Assembly (NCBI GenBank): GCA_001931875.2
Contig: MSJH02000796.1
Location: forward strand, 1 to 64,000
Direction: 5' to 3'
Source of the DNA: Byssochlamys sp. IMV 00236
Lineage: Eukaryota > Ascomycota > Eurotiomycetes > Eurotiales > Thermoascaceae
DNA length: 64,000 nucleotides
Positions 36,803-51,600 of the stretch are shown one piece after another. The notes below the pieces were generated by a model. The model was not told the origin of the DNA. It was given only the letters and a program-made list of their open reading frames with translations, and made no database searches. The position numbers and the translations under genes are program-made. Position 1 is the first letter of the stretch. Every line of letters starts with the position of its first letter.

Positions 36803-39800
36803 GTAAAATCTTTTTATTATAAAATCTCTTTCTTTATAGTAAATAATAAGATTAATTATAATTATATTCTAGAATAATTCTTTAAATATTAAGTATATTT
36901 ATAGTATATTGCTTTATTAAATAAAATAATAAAGAATATAATTTACTCTATAGACTAAAAGAATTAAGCTATTATTTAAGTATTTTTAATAAATAATCTA
37001 AGAAATAAGTTAAAAAAAGAAATATTATAAGACCTTTTATTAAAGATATAAGAGTTATTAAATTAAAACTAGAAGAAAATAATAAATACTAGATTAAGAA
37101 GGGAAAAAACTTATAAAAAATATACTTAATAAATAATATTAATTTTAAATTAAGTAAGGGAATTAAAAGTAAAGGAATAAAAGTATTTAAACCTATTAAA
37201 TTATAAGAAAAAAAGAGAGATTTATAGGAGTATAGGCTATTTAAGAGATATAATCTTTTTATTATAAGGGTAAGATATATTATTAATATTTAATATAAAA
37301 AAAGTATAAGAAAGTTTATTTAGTAAATATAATAAATAGACTTATAATAATACTAGAAGAATTATTAGAATAAAAGAAAATTATCTAAAAAAAATTATTA
37401 TATAAACCTTTAAAAGAGTATAAAAGAGATATAAAGAGAATTTATTAATTATATCTAGCTAAAAATATTAGATATAAAAAGAGAAATAAGGTTAACCTTA
37501 AAATACTTAAAGAATCTTATTATAAGAGAAGGCTTATAGCTAAGAGAGAAGGAATTATTAATAGAGATACTCTTTGCTAAAGAAATAGCCCTTATATAAA
37601 CTTTTAAAGAGATTAAATAAATATATTTAAAAGTTATATCTCTAGTTATTATTTAAACTATATAGTATAAATTATAATAAGTAAAAAGCTTTTTAATATT
37701 AAAGGCACTTTATAATATAATATAAAAAATAGTAAAAAAGAGAATAAAGGTTAAAATTCTTAAATAAAGTTAAAGGCTTTATAAGAACTTATAGTTTCTA
37801 ATAAAGAAGAAAAATAGTAAATATTAATTAATTAATATAATAATAGAGATTAACTAGGTAATAATATAAGATATTAATTTACTCTTATTAGCTAATAAAG
37901 TCTTAGAGAAGTTTAATAAGATATTAATATTAATATTAATAGATTTATTCTCTAAATATAATTAGTTAAAATTAGCGGAAAAATTATGCGATTTAATAGC
38001 TTTCTATATGCCTAGAATTAATTTAGTTTAATAAGCTAAGCTATTATAAGAATAGACTAATATAATCCTAGAATTTATATATAGAGTTATAAAGGCGTTT
38101 ATAGATAATATCTCTAATATTTATAATATATTTTAAAATAATACTCTAGTATAAAGACTTAAGACTAACTATAGAGAAGAGAAAGTACTATTTAGAGTTA
38201 AAAGATTTATATTTAAATATATCTAAAATATTAATAAAGTACTATATAGTTTTAAACTTATTAATTTAACTATTATTAAGAAGAAGTTATAATTTATAGT
38301 TCTAGGAATTAAAATAGTAAAATATATATATAATATAGAAGAAAGGTACTTAGAATCTATAAAAGTAATTAAAATCTTAAAATAATTACTTTATTAAAAC
38401 TTAAGAAAAGTAAAAAAAAATTTTAAGGGTTATAGCCTACTATAAGATATAAATTAAAGAATATACTATTAAAGCTAAGCTAATATATTTAATATTAAGA
38501 AAGAGATAAGACTTTCTTTAGAGATTAAAATAATAAAAATTAATAAATACTCTAGAAGTAGCTTTAATAAGAGCTTTAATACTTAAATTAATTAACTATA
38601 AAAAAAGAGAAATAATTATTATTAATATAGACGTTAATAATAATAAATAGAGAGTATAATTTATTTAAGAAAAAAAGAATTTAATAAAAGATACTTAGCT
38701 AAATATAAAAATAGAGTATAAATATAAGCAAAGAAGTAATATAATAAAAAAAAGTTAAAATATAAAATAATATTAAAAGCTTTTCGCAAGTTTTAAGTAT
38801 ACTTATATAGTATATACTTTTAGCTAAAAGTAAATATAAAAATCTTAATTATATAATTAAATTAAATAGCTATAGACTTTCTTAAATTAATAATTATTTA
38901 ATAAATTATTTAATTTTAATATTATCTATATAGTAAGAAAGAAAAACTTAGTTATAAATAAGCTATCTTAAAAGCTAGTAATAAAATAAAACTAAGAGAA
39001 AGCTAAAGATAATAATATAGAGAAATTCTTAAATTTATAGTTTTATATAATTTATTATATTAATATATAAGAAATAAAATTAAATAGTATCTCTTAGTTA
39101 ATATCTATATTATATTAGTTAAAAAAATCTTTATTAATTATAGAATAGCTATAAACTATAATAAAATTAAATAATATAAATAAGAAATAATATATTAAGT
39201 TTAAAAAGAAAGCTATAAAATATATAGTATAAGATAGTATTCTTTTCTAAAGAGTATAGTAAAAATAGCCTTATTATATAATTATTAATAATAAGGAAAA
39301 GTAAAAAAAGATTTTTATTACTCTTTATAAAGAATATAAATATTAAAAATATAAAGTAATATATAAGAAAATAGCTAATTAATATTAATAGAAAGGCTTA
39401 TATAAATATATTACTAGATAAATAAAGATATATAATAAGTGCTAAAAAGCCGATAAAAAATATATAAAAAAAGCCTTATAGTTAATATTTATTTTATTAA
39501 GGTAATTAAAGCTATATTTAAATATCTATAAGATTATATTACTTAATAAGAGAAAAACTTATATTACTATACTTTAAGATAACTTTAGTTAAATTAAATA
39601 TAAAGTACTTAATAGCTTTACTTTAAAAGCTATTACTAAGTTTTTATAAAAAGATTAAATTTATTATTAAAAAGTAATAGAAACTCTTATTAATAATAAA
39701 GAATTAAAAAATAAAGCTATAATTAATATATTAGTATAGAAGTATAAGATTAATTATATTAAAATTATATTATATAATCTATAAATAAATAAAGTAGTTA

Positions 39801-40300
39801 AAATTATATATAAGTCTTTTATATATAGTATTAAGAAACTTATAAAAGAAATAAAAGTAAATTAAGTAAATTACTTACTAATAATAATTTAAGTAAATAA
39901 AAATATAGTTAAGACTTTTATAAGTTTAATACTATTTAAAGTAATTATAAGATATAATATAATATTATTAATTAAACTAGAAGTACTTACTTAGAAAATA
40001 CTAATATAAGATAAAGTTAAAACTATAAAAGACCTTTTACTTCTTTATATAAAGTAAATAGAGCTTAGAAATTAAGATATAGAAGAAGTATAGCTTTATA
40101 TCTAGTATATAAAGAAAGCTAATAAGAAAGTCTTTAATAATAGAAAATAACTTTATAAGAAATAGTTAATTAAAGAATAACTTATTCTACTCTATAATAT
40201 AAAGCTTAAAATATCTTATTTTATTAAACTAGTATATTACTAGCTTAAACTATATTAAATTAAAGAAGTCCTTTAAAAAGGTTCTTATAGGCTTAAGAAG
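36803..40300 (+). pseudogene. Gypsy-2 RT, RNase H and integrase
   Basis: Resumes gypsy-2 after copia-2. RT begins near 37800: INQVIIQDINLLLLANKV matches the INxVTIRDAxLPPxADEF motif, and ILIDLFSKYNQLKLAEKLCDLIAFYMP (positions 37935-38010) matches the ASLxDFFSGYDQxxLxxxSRDLTAFxTP segment. AFIDNI near 38095 stands for xFLDDI. RNase H is poorly preserved (38600-39150). Integrase: zinc region near 39360-39490, and core from about 39490 to 40000, with LLKLLLSFYKKIKF for the (F/L)L-x-I-x-RxG region. All catalytic Asp residues checked are altered. The type is that of the large fungal gypsy elements with an 'INSAxNxNRVTIRD' RT. Confidence 0.78.
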
Positions 40301-43300
40301 TTAAATAATATAGTTTTTTAAAATCTAATTTATAGAAATTACTTAAAAAGCTATTATTTATAAGATAATTAAGAAAATATACTAGTAGTAAATAATAATA
40401 TAAAACTTAAGTAAGAAAATTAGTAAATAAGTAATAATAAGAATAATATAGATTAAATATTATTTAGATTAATATATATAATTATAGTTTTAATACTCTC
40501 CTTTTAAAAATATTAGCTTAAAAAAAAGGAAGTAAAAGGCTAGTAATAAAGTAAGTTTAATATTAGATAAAGATTTAGCTTAAAGAGAAAAGGAGTAAAT
40601 AAATTAAAAATAAAGGCATTTAAATTTTTAAGAAGAAAGAGATTTAAAAATAAGTAAAGTAAAAGAGTATATATAATATATTAAAAGAGTAAGGCTAAAC
40701 TCTTTTAATTACTAAAAATAAAAGATATTAAATAAAGAATATAAAAATAATAATAAAGAAACCTTATTTTATATTAAAAATCTTACTTTTTTACTTATAA
40801 ATACTTCTTAAAAATTTAAAATTAATCTTTCTATATTCTTTTTTCTATATTAAAAAAATTACTAAAACTAGAATTATTATATACTTATATTAATATTATT
40901 TTATAAGAATAGTTATTAAAATTTAAAATAAATATTTATATAATAATAAGTAAAATTTATAATCTTATAAAAAAAGCAATTATTATAATTAAAGATAAGT
41001 TAAAAAAGGTTAAATTTATAATAGAAGTAATAGCTATTATTATAAAGTTTTAAATTAAATAAAATAAGGCTACTATAAATTATTATAAGTTTTTAATATA
41101 ATAAAAACTTTTAAAAGAAATAAGAGTAAAAAAAAGCTATTAGAGAATTAAAAAAGTTAATAAAAAAATAAAAGATAATAGAAACTATATAGAGAAAGAT
41201 TACTTACTAATAATAAAAGTATAAAGAAAGTAAATAATTAGCTAGCTAATAATATTAGCTAAGAGATCTTCTTAAACCTTAATAATATTAAGAGAAATTA
41301 TAAAATAAACTAAGGAGTAAAGAGTAATAACTATTTATTTAATATAAACTTAAGTAAATAAATTATTAAATATTAGAAAGCCTAATATATAACTAGAAAA
41401 ATACTTATTATTAATAGATATTAAAAAGGTAAGAAATTTATTAAAAAAGATAATAAATAGAAGTAAATAGTTTCTATTTAAAATAATAAAAATAAAACTT
41501 TAATTAATTAGTATATAAATTAAGGAAGATTTCTTTTTAAAAAAAATTCTAGAGTATAAAATAAAGAGAATAATTAAAGACTTTAAAGAGAGTTTATTAA
41601 TTAACCTTACTATTAATGATAAAAAAATAATAAGATAAAAAAAAGAAAGATAAAAAAAAGAAAGGTAAAAAAAAAGAAAGGTAAAAAAAAGAATAAAAAG
41701 CCCTAAGAAACTAAAAGGCAAGAAAAAAATTAAAATATAAGAAAAAGAGAAATAAGTTAAAGAGAGTTATAATTATAAGATTAAGATATTAAAATTATTT
41801 AAAAAAGCTCTTTTTAATTAAGATTATAAAGAAGTTATAAATAGCCTTTAAAAAAGAAGAATTAAGGTTAATAAACTCTATTATAAATATATTAATAAGA
41901 TTTAAATAATATTAAGTATATATATAATAAAAAAGAAAGTATTAAAAAAGAGATTAAAGATATTTATTAAAAGCAATAAAAATATCTATAACTTACTATT
42001 ATATAATAAATATTAGAGATAATTCTAGTATAATATCTATATAGATTTATCTTTTAAGAACTATAAATATAGTAATAAAAAAATTAAATAAGTAAACTTA
42101 GATTAGCGAGCAGTTAATAATAAAAAGAGATATAAAGAAAATATTATATTAATTATTACTAAAAAGGCTTTAAGAGATTTATAAATCTTATATATACCTT
42201 TTAGCTAAAATAATAGAGATAAAGAAAAATATACTAGTTAAAGATACTAGAGAAGTCTTAAAGATAATAAATAAAATAATATTAGTTATAATAAAGCAGT
42301 AAATAAAGACTTTCTTTAAAGTTATAAAATGCTTATTAATTATATTATTAAAAAAATAATCTTAATACTCTTTTAATAATACTAAATATAAATAAGTACT
42401 TCTAATAATTTAGCTTAAAGAATAAGAAGATAAAAGAAGTTTTAACTATATCTTACTTAATCTTATAGAAATAAAAAAAACTAGTAATATTATAAAAATA
42501 AAGAGATTCTCTATTAACTTAAATTCTTAAAATAAAGAAGAATAAGTAAAAAAGCCTTTTAATAAAATAAATAATAATATAATTAAAAAGGCTGCAGAGT
42601 TTCTTATAAAAGGAAAAAAAATATTTAATCTTTTATTTAAAGCTTATTATAGACTTTTATCTAGGATTTAAATATTTTACTTAATTATATTTATAAAAAA
42701 AGTATATAGCGCTTAAATTAACTTTTAAAAAAGATTTTATATAATAAGAGCTTATAGGATAATTTTATTTTTCTATAATTTAAGATAAAGAAAGACTTAA
42801 TTTATAATATCTTATATAAGAAATAAAGATTATATTATATTATAAGGAAAAAATAAATAATAAGATTATAGAGATAAAAAATATATCTTAAAATATTTTA
42901 TAGAAGATTATTAAATAAAATATAATATATTACCTTATTTAACTAGCTCTCTTTAGAGAGAAAAATTACTATTTATAAATTTATTATAAGAAAGAATATA
43001 TAGAATAAAATAAAAAAAATAAATTATAATTCTAAGAGATATATAAAAATAAAGCCTTATACCTTTATATAATAAGGCTATTATAAAAGAGCCTTTTAAA
43101 GAGAGTACTATTACTTTAAAATAAAGATAAATACTAATATTTAATAACTAGAGAATAATAATATTAAAAGGGAGAAACTTTAATATAATTAGTATTTACT
43201 CTTTTAATTATAAAAAAATTAATAGAATATATAGAGACTAAAGAAAAAAAGGCCCTTTTAATCTTTTTATTTATAAAATAATAATAATTAAAAAAGCTTT

Positions 43301-43564
43301 TTTTAAGTAAGCTTTATAAGACTTTATAAAGATATAAGTAAAGTTATATTTTATTTTTACTTAAGATAAGTAAGCTATTAAGCTTTTTTTATAAGATTAA
43401 TAATAATAGCTTATAAGCTTAATAGTTACTAAGTATAAAATATATAAAATATTAAAATATTTCTTCTTTAAAAGAAATTTATAATATAAGTAAAAAAAAT
43501 TAAGTAAATTATAATATTAAGAGAGAGTAAATAAGAGTATTTATATATAAAGAAGAGAAAGCTA
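40301..43564 (+). pseudogene. Gypsy-2 3' extension, Lys-rich, unidentified
   Basis: About 3.2 kb between integrase and the 3' LTR. Plus-strand frames are extremely rich in Lys, Asn and Ile, with stretches such as IIIIKDKLKKVKFIIEVIAI (about 40970). Four to five imperfect copies of a 15-bp aaaaaaagaaaggta unit lie at 41638-41700, encoding Lys-rich repeats. I recognise no domain. It could be a third reading frame, or a remnant of another insertion whose ends I cannot see. The minus-strand 73-codon open frame at 41500-41721 is the shadow of the Lys-rich repeat. Confidence 0.4.
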
Positions 43565-43885
43565 TATAATAAAAAGAATTAATAGGGGAAATATAATTAG
43601 CTTAGCAGTTATATATTATTATTAAAAGAAATATTTTAAATACTTCTAATAAGATAATAAAAGAAAGAATTAAATAAGTAAGAATAAAATAAAAGGTTTT
43701 CTCTTTTAGCTATTATTTAGTATTAGTTTAATATTAGAAAGAAATTAGTTTATTATATTATCTTACTATTAAAGCTTTTTCTCTAATTTTACTTTAAACT
43801 CTAAAAATAAGTGCTTCTCTCTCTTTTCTCTATATCCTTATACTTAAAGACTTTATATTAAGTCTTAATATCTCTTCCCGCAATA
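43565..43885 (+). repeat. Gypsy-2 3' LTR
   Basis: 321 bp, matching 28647-28967; ends cttcccgcaata. Confidence 0.9.
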
Positions 43886-43890
43886 TTAGT

Positions 43891-44615
43891 ATTAGTCTTA
43901 ATATTATATACTTATTTTCCTAGGAGAATTTTAATATTCTTATTATTTAAATAAGGGATTAATAATTAAGTTTACTTAGCTTTAAGCTTCTATATTTAAG
44001 TCTTTATAGCTTATTACTAGTTATTAGCCTATAGAGATTTAACTACTTATTTATAAGTATAGGGGATTTTAACTTTATAAGCTTATATAAGCTATAAAGC
44101 TAGAGCTAAGATATTATATTATTTATCTTCTTTAGCCTTTATAGCTTTCTTTACTTAAGTTATTTAAATATTATAAGCTTATTTATTTCTTAATTAAGTT
44201 ATTAGCTTTTTATCTTATATAAGTTATAATATTTCTTTTATTAATTCTCTTATAAGCTATAAACTAATTAAATTAATATAATTAATATTTTTATATTTTA
44301 TAAGACTAGTATTATAAAAATATTTTTATAATAAATTTAGAAATATTAAGATATCTTTAAGTAGAGCTTAGTTAACTAGCTTATTTATTTAAATATTTAA
44401 GTTACTTATAGTAAGTTAAATAATATTTAAATTTTTTATATTTCTAATAGTTATTATTTAATCTATTATTTAATTTAAAGTATAAGCGATAAAGTTTTAA
44501 TATATTATTAAATAGTATCTTTAACTATTTAATAGATTAAGTCTACTATTTATAGTTAATTCTTAATATATTATCTTAGAATAAGTATTTTTACTTTATT
44601 AGTAGTTAGCGCTAA
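43891..44615 (-). pseudogene. Copia-3 segment between gypsy-2 and gypsy-3
   Basis: About 725 bp of the copia-3 interior, placed by the TSD logic of its two flanking insertions. On the minus strand it should hold the integrase C-terminus and RT start. It is heavily degraded: I see Ile/Lys/Tyr-rich frames with Gln-type stops but no diagnostic motif. Confidence 0.5.
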
Positions 44616-44765
44616 TATTATAGATATAGCTCTACTATAATTATATCGCCTATTTAATAGCAGTAGTATTAAATCGCCTTAGTAGCTATTTAGTAATAGT
44701 ATTCTCTTAGTCTAGAGTAATTAACCTTTTTATTTCTTATATCTTTATAGCTACGCCTAGTTATA
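44616..44765 (+). repeat. Gypsy-3 5' LTR
   Basis: Begins tattatagatatagctc and ends cgcctagttata. It keeps cgcc triplets that are changed in the right copy, so it is the less mutated of the pair. Confidence 0.92.
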
Positions 44766-47700
44766 AATAGTAGTATATCTTAGATTTAAGTATCTCTAAC
44801 TATTTCCCCTAAGCTTTAAGATTAAGATATTATTATCTTATTATTTTATATAGAATCTATATATTTTAATAAGAATAATACTAGTATTTCTATAATATTG
44901 CGTATTTATATTCTCTAATAACTCTTTTTCTTAATACTTACTTATAATCTCTTTATAAGTTATATTAAGTGCTTTTTAGCCTATAGCTTTCTAAGTAAGC
45001 TAGTTAAGCTATAGAGATTAGCTCTCTTAAGTTATATTATTCTTAATTAACTTTATTATTTTATTTTATTTAGTATTAAAAGAAATTTTAATATTAGTTT
45101 ATTTTATAATTAACTTAGTTATATTTAAAGATAATATTACTCTATAGATAAGAATTTTTTCTTTTCTTATAAATTAAATAATTAATTAAAATATTTTAAA
45201 TTAAGCTATAAATAGCTTTTATAGAGTAATAAAGGTATTAGCTAATAATTTTATCTTCTTATTCTAATAATAAAAGTAAAGAGTATTATTAAGAAAGAAA
45301 GTAATATAAGAGCTAATTAATTTATTAAGCTATAGCTATTTTAAGATATTATTATTATATATAATATAAATAAAGGCTTTCTTTAACTCTTAAGAAAGTA
45401 TTATAGCGCCGCCGTTCTTAGAGTAGAGATATATACTTAAATAGCCTATAAATATCTTTAATATTTCCTTAAAGTTCTTATAGATATAATTTAATAAGCT
45501 ATTATATTTAAGAACTAATTTCTATTTTTTAATCTTTAATATAAGATAATCGCCTCTTAGTATAAAAATTAAATAAGGTAAAAATAATATTATAATAGGC
45601 TAATAATAAAATAGAAAAATAAGTAATATAAAAAATAAAAGACTTATATATAATACTATACTACTATTAATTAAAGATAAAGATATAAATAATAATATTA
45701 AGGTAAAGCTATTAATAGAAGTTAATTTTAATTTAATAAATATTAATACTTTATTTATATAGATAATAAAAATAATAGCTATATTAAATAAAATAATAAT
45801 AAAGACTATAATAAAGCTAATAAAGTAAAATTAAAGAATTCTTTATAAGCTTAATAAATAATAAGATTAAAATATATAATTTAATAGAAATTACTTTATC
45901 TTAAGCAATAATTATAATAATAACTAGAATATTATTAATAATACTATAACTATATTAATAAGATTATACTTAAATAACTTAGCCTCTTAAAAGTAAGAAA
46001 AACTTAAATTCTTTTAATTAAACTTAAAGGACTATAAATATATAGAAATAAGGCTAATAATAATTATTAATAGTTAGATATTTTATAGAAATTTTATTTA
46101 TTAAATATATCTAGGACTTTATTATAATTAAGAGTAATAAGTTAATTTAGCTATAGCTTTATATATCTCTTAAGAAATAAATATTATAATAATATATAGT
46201 AGAACTTTTTAAATTTAAGCAGAATAGTTTATAAATATATTCTATTAAGAAAGCTTAAATACTACTATTATTAAAATAATTTAAAGTTAATATTAATACT
46301 ATAATATGCGAGCTAGAAAAAATATTATACTCTATAGCTAATATTTAAAATAAAATTATATTATAGAACTTTATATAAATAATTATTTAGCTATATAAAG
46401 TAATAGAACTTAGTATAACTTATATATAGCTTTATTTAATATAAATAAAGTTCTCTCTCTATATATAGAAAGACTTTATTTATCTTAATAAAAATATATT
46501 ATTAGTATAATTTATAGAATTAATAAATAAGGCCTATATAATATAATAAGATTAAGCTAATTTAGAAAATTATTAATAATTAAGATAATATAATTAATAT
46601 AGTAACTATAAATATAGTAATAAAAGCTATTTATAAATATTATTATACTAAGTATATTACTATAATAATTAAGAATAATTTAATTTAAGGCTATAGCTAT
46701 AGTAATAATTCTTAGATATAAAGCTTATAGCTAATATTTCTTCGGATTAAATAAGATAATTTATTACTAGAGAAGGTAAAGAAAGTAGATTTTTTATACC
46801 TTTTTAAGCGCCATTTATATAAAACTATAATTAAGTAAATTAAAGTATTATTACTTAATAAATATTCTTATAAAATTATAATAAGGTCTAATAATTATTT
46901 ATATTAAATTATAACTAATTAAACTAAGATAATACTATTTCTTAATAAGTATATAATATATATATTAATAATAAGTTAGAAGTAAAAGACTTATTATTTA
47001 TATTATAATACTTAATAAATATTAATAATAGATAAACTAATTCTTTTATAGATAAGTTTTACTAAAGTATATATTATATAAAATATAAAGATACTAGATT
47101 TAATAATAGGCTAAAGAAAAATATTAAATATACTAAGAGTATAATAAATTATATAGGAGATAATAGCTATAACTAGTTTATATATTATATTTATTTAAAA
47201 GCCTCTATATAAAAATATTATATATACTTATATAAGTTTAAATTAAATAATAAATTATATTAATACCTTTAAAGTATATAATTTAAATATAGTAAAAAGA
47301 TAATAATACTATAGATACTTATAATAATTAAAAATAAAATACCTTAAATAATATATTTTATAGCCTTAATCTAGCTATAAATAAGTATTAAATACTCCTT
47401 TAAAAAATAGTATTATATTAAGGTATTAATATATATAGTAAACTCTTAAGAGTATATTATTATTTACTTAAATAATAATTACTCTATAATAATTATTAAT
47501 AAATAATTCTTATAATAATAAGCTCTATATTTATTAATATAAAATATATTAAAAGTTATAATTAAGAGTATTAATAATATAGCTATATTATTTACTTAGT
47601 TTATTTAATTACTAGTTAACTTACTTATTACTTTTAATAGCTAAGAGATTAAAGCTAAATTAAAAATAAAAGTATACTTAATTAATAAGCTAAGAGTAAA

Positions 47701-47900
47701 TATCTTTATAAGCAATAATATTCTTATACTATATAAGTTTATACTTAATTTAAGCACTAGTATAGCTATTATTAATACCTGCTAAGAAGTAATAATATTA
47801 ATAAAAATTATAGTAAAGCTAAAGTATTATATACTTTAACTTATTTATTTAGCTTAATAAGTAGTAATACTATTAAATTTTAATATATAACTATTAATTA
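44766..47900 (+). pseudogene. Gypsy-3 leader, gag and protease region
   Basis: From about 45960 to 46800 the plus strand is gag-like: EKLKFFQLNLKDYKYIEIRL matches the fungal gypsy gag start '(E)KLxxFTGxLxDYxxWxxRL', and AEQFINIFYQESLN follows. A protease should lie at about 46900-47800 but I find no DSG motif. The first 1.2 kb after the LTR (44766-45950) shows no clear frame; a long leader or a degraded insertion is possible. Confidence 0.55.
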
Positions 47901-50900
47901 AAGTAAAAGGTAATTTAGTTAATAATAGAGATTATCTCTTTAACTTATACTATAATTATATTACTTTATTCTCTTATATAATTAATATAAAAGTAATATT
48001 TATTTAAGTATTTAACTTCTTAAAGTAACTATAAGTAATCTTATAAAAAATATAATTAAATATACTTAATAAATTAAATAAAATAAATACTTTTATAATA
48101 AATCTTATAGTAATACCTTTAATAAAAGCTTTATAAAAAAATATAGTAAACTAACCTTAGAAATAATATATAAGCTAAACTTAAAATAAGTTATAATAAA
48201 AGGTATTACTATTTATAAAGATAAGAATATTATTAATTAGCTATAATATATTATTAAATTATATAATATATAAGATAATTATAGCTTTACTAATATACTA
48301 AAAGATTAATAAATATAAATATTATTAAAAAAAGATTAAGAAGCTTAGCTCTTATATTAATTTAAGATTTACTTATTAAAATTAGCAGATTAAAAGGTTA
48401 TAAATAATATTTTTAATAAGCTTTATAACTTAAGTTATATAAAATAAGCTAATAGCTATATACTTACTAAATACTTAGTCTTTATTATTTAAAAAATAGT
48501 AGAAAAGAATAGTTAATAAATATAAAAAGAATATATAATAATAAATATTTACGCATTAAATTAGGAGATAAAGCTTAATATTTATCTTATTTCTCTATAA
48601 AAAGAAATTCTAGTAATAATAGTAAAAAAGCTATTTATCTTTATCTATAATATAATCTTATTCTTTTATTAATAAAGAGTATTTTTATCTTATTAATTAT
48701 AATTAATAATAGTAAGTTATTAAAATTAAAAGGTTTTTAATATAGCTATAATAAGATTTTATAATATACTTATTTATATTTAATAAATTATAAATTATTA
48801 CTTATAAAAGTTCTAAGAGTTTATTTATATTTATATAGATAATTTAATTATAATATTAAAGATATTAAATAATTATAAATAATATTTATATATATTCTTT
48901 TCTATAATATAGAAGCTTAATATTACTTTTAATCTTAAGAAGTCTTTTATTAAGTTTCTCTTAATAATACTATTAAATTATTAAGTTAATACCTTTAATA
49001 TAATTAACTTAAAGAAGAAGATAAAGATTATAATAAACTTACCTTTTTTTACTATTTTAAAGAACTTTAAATATTTTTTTACTCTTATAGAATAATTCTA
49101 TTAATATATTTTAAAATATATAATTATTATAGGTTCTCTATAAAATTATAAGATATTATTACTATATTTTAATCTTATTAAAGATAAGCTATATTAAAAG
49201 TTTATAATTAATATTTAAGTAAACTTTTTAATTAAATAAGAGCTATAGTTATTCTAAGAAATTAAATAATATTTTTAAAACTTATTCTTTTTAGCTTACT
49301 TCTTATTAAATAGATTACTTTATATTAACCTTAATATAAGAAGTAGTTCTAGGGTAAATATATTAAGATATAGTCTTAGTATAATAGTATACTATTTATA
49401 TAATAAGGTATTAATAAGTAAATATTATCTTTTAATAGCTAGCCCGCTAGCTAAAGCAATATTAAATAGGTTAAAAATATAGCTAATTTTATTTCTATTA
49501 AGATAGTATTACGAATTAAGGCTATAATACTTAATCTAGACTTACTAAGACTTAAGATAAATAATGCAAGATAATAAGATAACTAGATCTACGTATAATA
49601 GTTAAATTAGCTAATTATAAATAGAGCTATTAAGACTAAGTTATTTAAATAGTTTAGTAAACTAAATAGACTAATAGATAATCTCTAAAGAAATAGAAGT
49701 TAGACGAATTAGCAATTTATTCTAATTACTACTAAACTTAACCTTTAACTTTACTATATATAGACCGCTACTCGCCTATATCTTAACCTCTTATCTTATA
49801 TTCTGTTTAACTAGTCTAATTAATTACCTCCGATTAAAGAGCTTCCTTACTCTAGCTCTTTACAGATAGTTAAACTTATTAGAAATAAAATATTAACTAA
49901 TAAAATTAGAGGTTATATACTTAATATAAATACTTAGAAAGATATATTATCTTATTAAAATATTAAAGTTAACTATTATAATATTTACAGATTATAGTAT
50001 TACTTTAATAATAGCTAAATAAACTATATTAAAATCTAGTTTAATAAAGTAAATAAACTTATACTTAGTTCTTATAGTATAATATATTTAATAATTTAAT
50101 TTAAACCTTATTTATAAGCTTAGTAAAATTAATATAGTATTAAATATATTATTATATTTACTATTAGCTATAGTAAAGCTATATACTCTCTTATTAAAGA
50201 ATATTAAAAATATAAATATCTTTATTATAAATATTAATAATAATATAAATATTTATTATATCTCCTTAGTTAAAATAAGCCTTAGGTTTAAGGAGAAATT
50301 AATAAAGAGTTATTAAATAGACTTTAAATAGAGTAAAATTATAGATAATCTATAAAGCGAATTAAAAGTAATACTATTATATAAAATAGAAAGTAGTCTT
50401 TTATACTTAGTTAATAAGTATAATAAATAATAATATCTATATATTCTATAATTAATAATTCTAGAGATACTATAGCTTATTTATAATTAAATTAATTACT
50501 CTAGAGTTAATAAGATATTAAATAGATTAAATAGCTTAACTATTTATAAAATATTTAAACTAATATAAGAATATATTACTTATTATCTTAAATATATAAT
50601 TAATTAAATATAGCGATATTAGCTCTTTAAATTTATATAGCCTATTATAATACTATTAATCCTATTTAATATATTAACTATTAATTTTATTATAAGCTTA
50701 CTTAAGATAAAAAATAGCCTTAATTAAGCTATAATAATAATATATAAGTTTACTAAGAGAATAATATTTTATTCTAAAAAAAGCTACTTAGACTATAGCT
50801 AATTAAGTAATAGCCTTACTAAAATATCTTTATATTAGGGACTAAGGCTTACTATAAAAGATTATCTTAGATAAAGACTTTAAATTTCTATTTAATCTAT

Positions 50901-51600
50901 AAAAGAAGCTTTTTTAATAATTAAATATTTAGCTATTATTCTTTATAGTATTTTACCTATAGATTAATAGTTAATTTAAGCATATAAATTAGTAAGCTAA
51001 AATAGCTCTTAGATATTTTCTTAGCGTATTAAATACTTCTATAGACTAGCTCTTAATATTACTATAGCTTTAAGAGATATTTAATAATAAAAGTATATCT
51101 ATAAGATATATACTATATTAGCTAGTATATAGTATTAAATTACCTATATCTATAGACTTTATATATAATATAAAGCTAAAATAAAGCTTTATATATAAAA
51201 TTAATATAAAAAAGGCTATAAAAATAGTAGCTATATTAGCTGAGCGATATTATAACTAGTAATACCTTTATATTACCTTTATACTTAGTAATTAAGTTTA
51301 TCTATATTTTTATAAAGGCTACTTAATACTAGTAATAGAGATATTAAAAAGAAAGCTTTTATAGCAGTATATTAAACCTTTTAAAATAATTTAATATATA
51401 AGAAAACTAGTATATAAGCTAAAGCTACTATTATATTAAAGAATATATAATATATTCTTAATAGTATATTTAGAGCTAGCCTTATTAAAGAATAACTCCT
51501 TTAATAAATAGCTATAATTACTACTAATACTATATATAAAGAAAAATAATATAAAAACTTATAAAATTAAGAAGCTTATAGATAAATATATTTAATATTA
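47901..51600 (+). pseudogene. Gypsy-3 RT, RNase H and integrase
   Basis: RT at about 48480-49330: FYNILIYI near 48755 corresponds to the GxxNxPAxxQ block and FIYIYIDNLII near 48823 to the (Y/F)xDDI(I/V) box with one Asp retained. RNase H at 49960-50160: IIIFTDYSITLIIAK for the (V/I)xTDHSAxxxI motif, then the LSRL-type terminal motif near 50150. Integrase: zinc region at about 50470-50640, core TINFIISLLK near 50685 for the (L/I)DFI(L/V)xLP motif with Asp to Asn, and further core sequence past 50860. This is the same Tf1/sushi-like branch as gypsy-1. Frames are interrupted by RIP stops throughout. Confidence 0.8.

Larger units (their letters stand above)
28647..43885 (+). mobile_element. Gypsy-2, a Ty3/gypsy element carrying copia-2
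   Basis: The LTRs are both 321 bp (28647-28967 and 43565-43885). A ttag repeat flanks them (attag at 28642-28646, ttagt at 43886-43890). The interior gives gag, protease, [copia-2], RT, RNase H, integrase and a long unassigned 3' part. Without copia-2 the element is about 9.9 kb, large for a gypsy element; the excess lies after integrase. A purine run (aaagaagagaaag, about 43548) before the 3' LTR is the likely polypurine tract. Confidence 0.88.

Noticed and set aside
41500..41721. 73-codon minus-strand frame with hydrophobic FLFFYLSFFYLS repeats resembling a membrane protein
   Set aside because: It is the complement of the aaaaaaagaaagg repeat that encodes Lys-rich sequence on the gypsy-2 coding strand.
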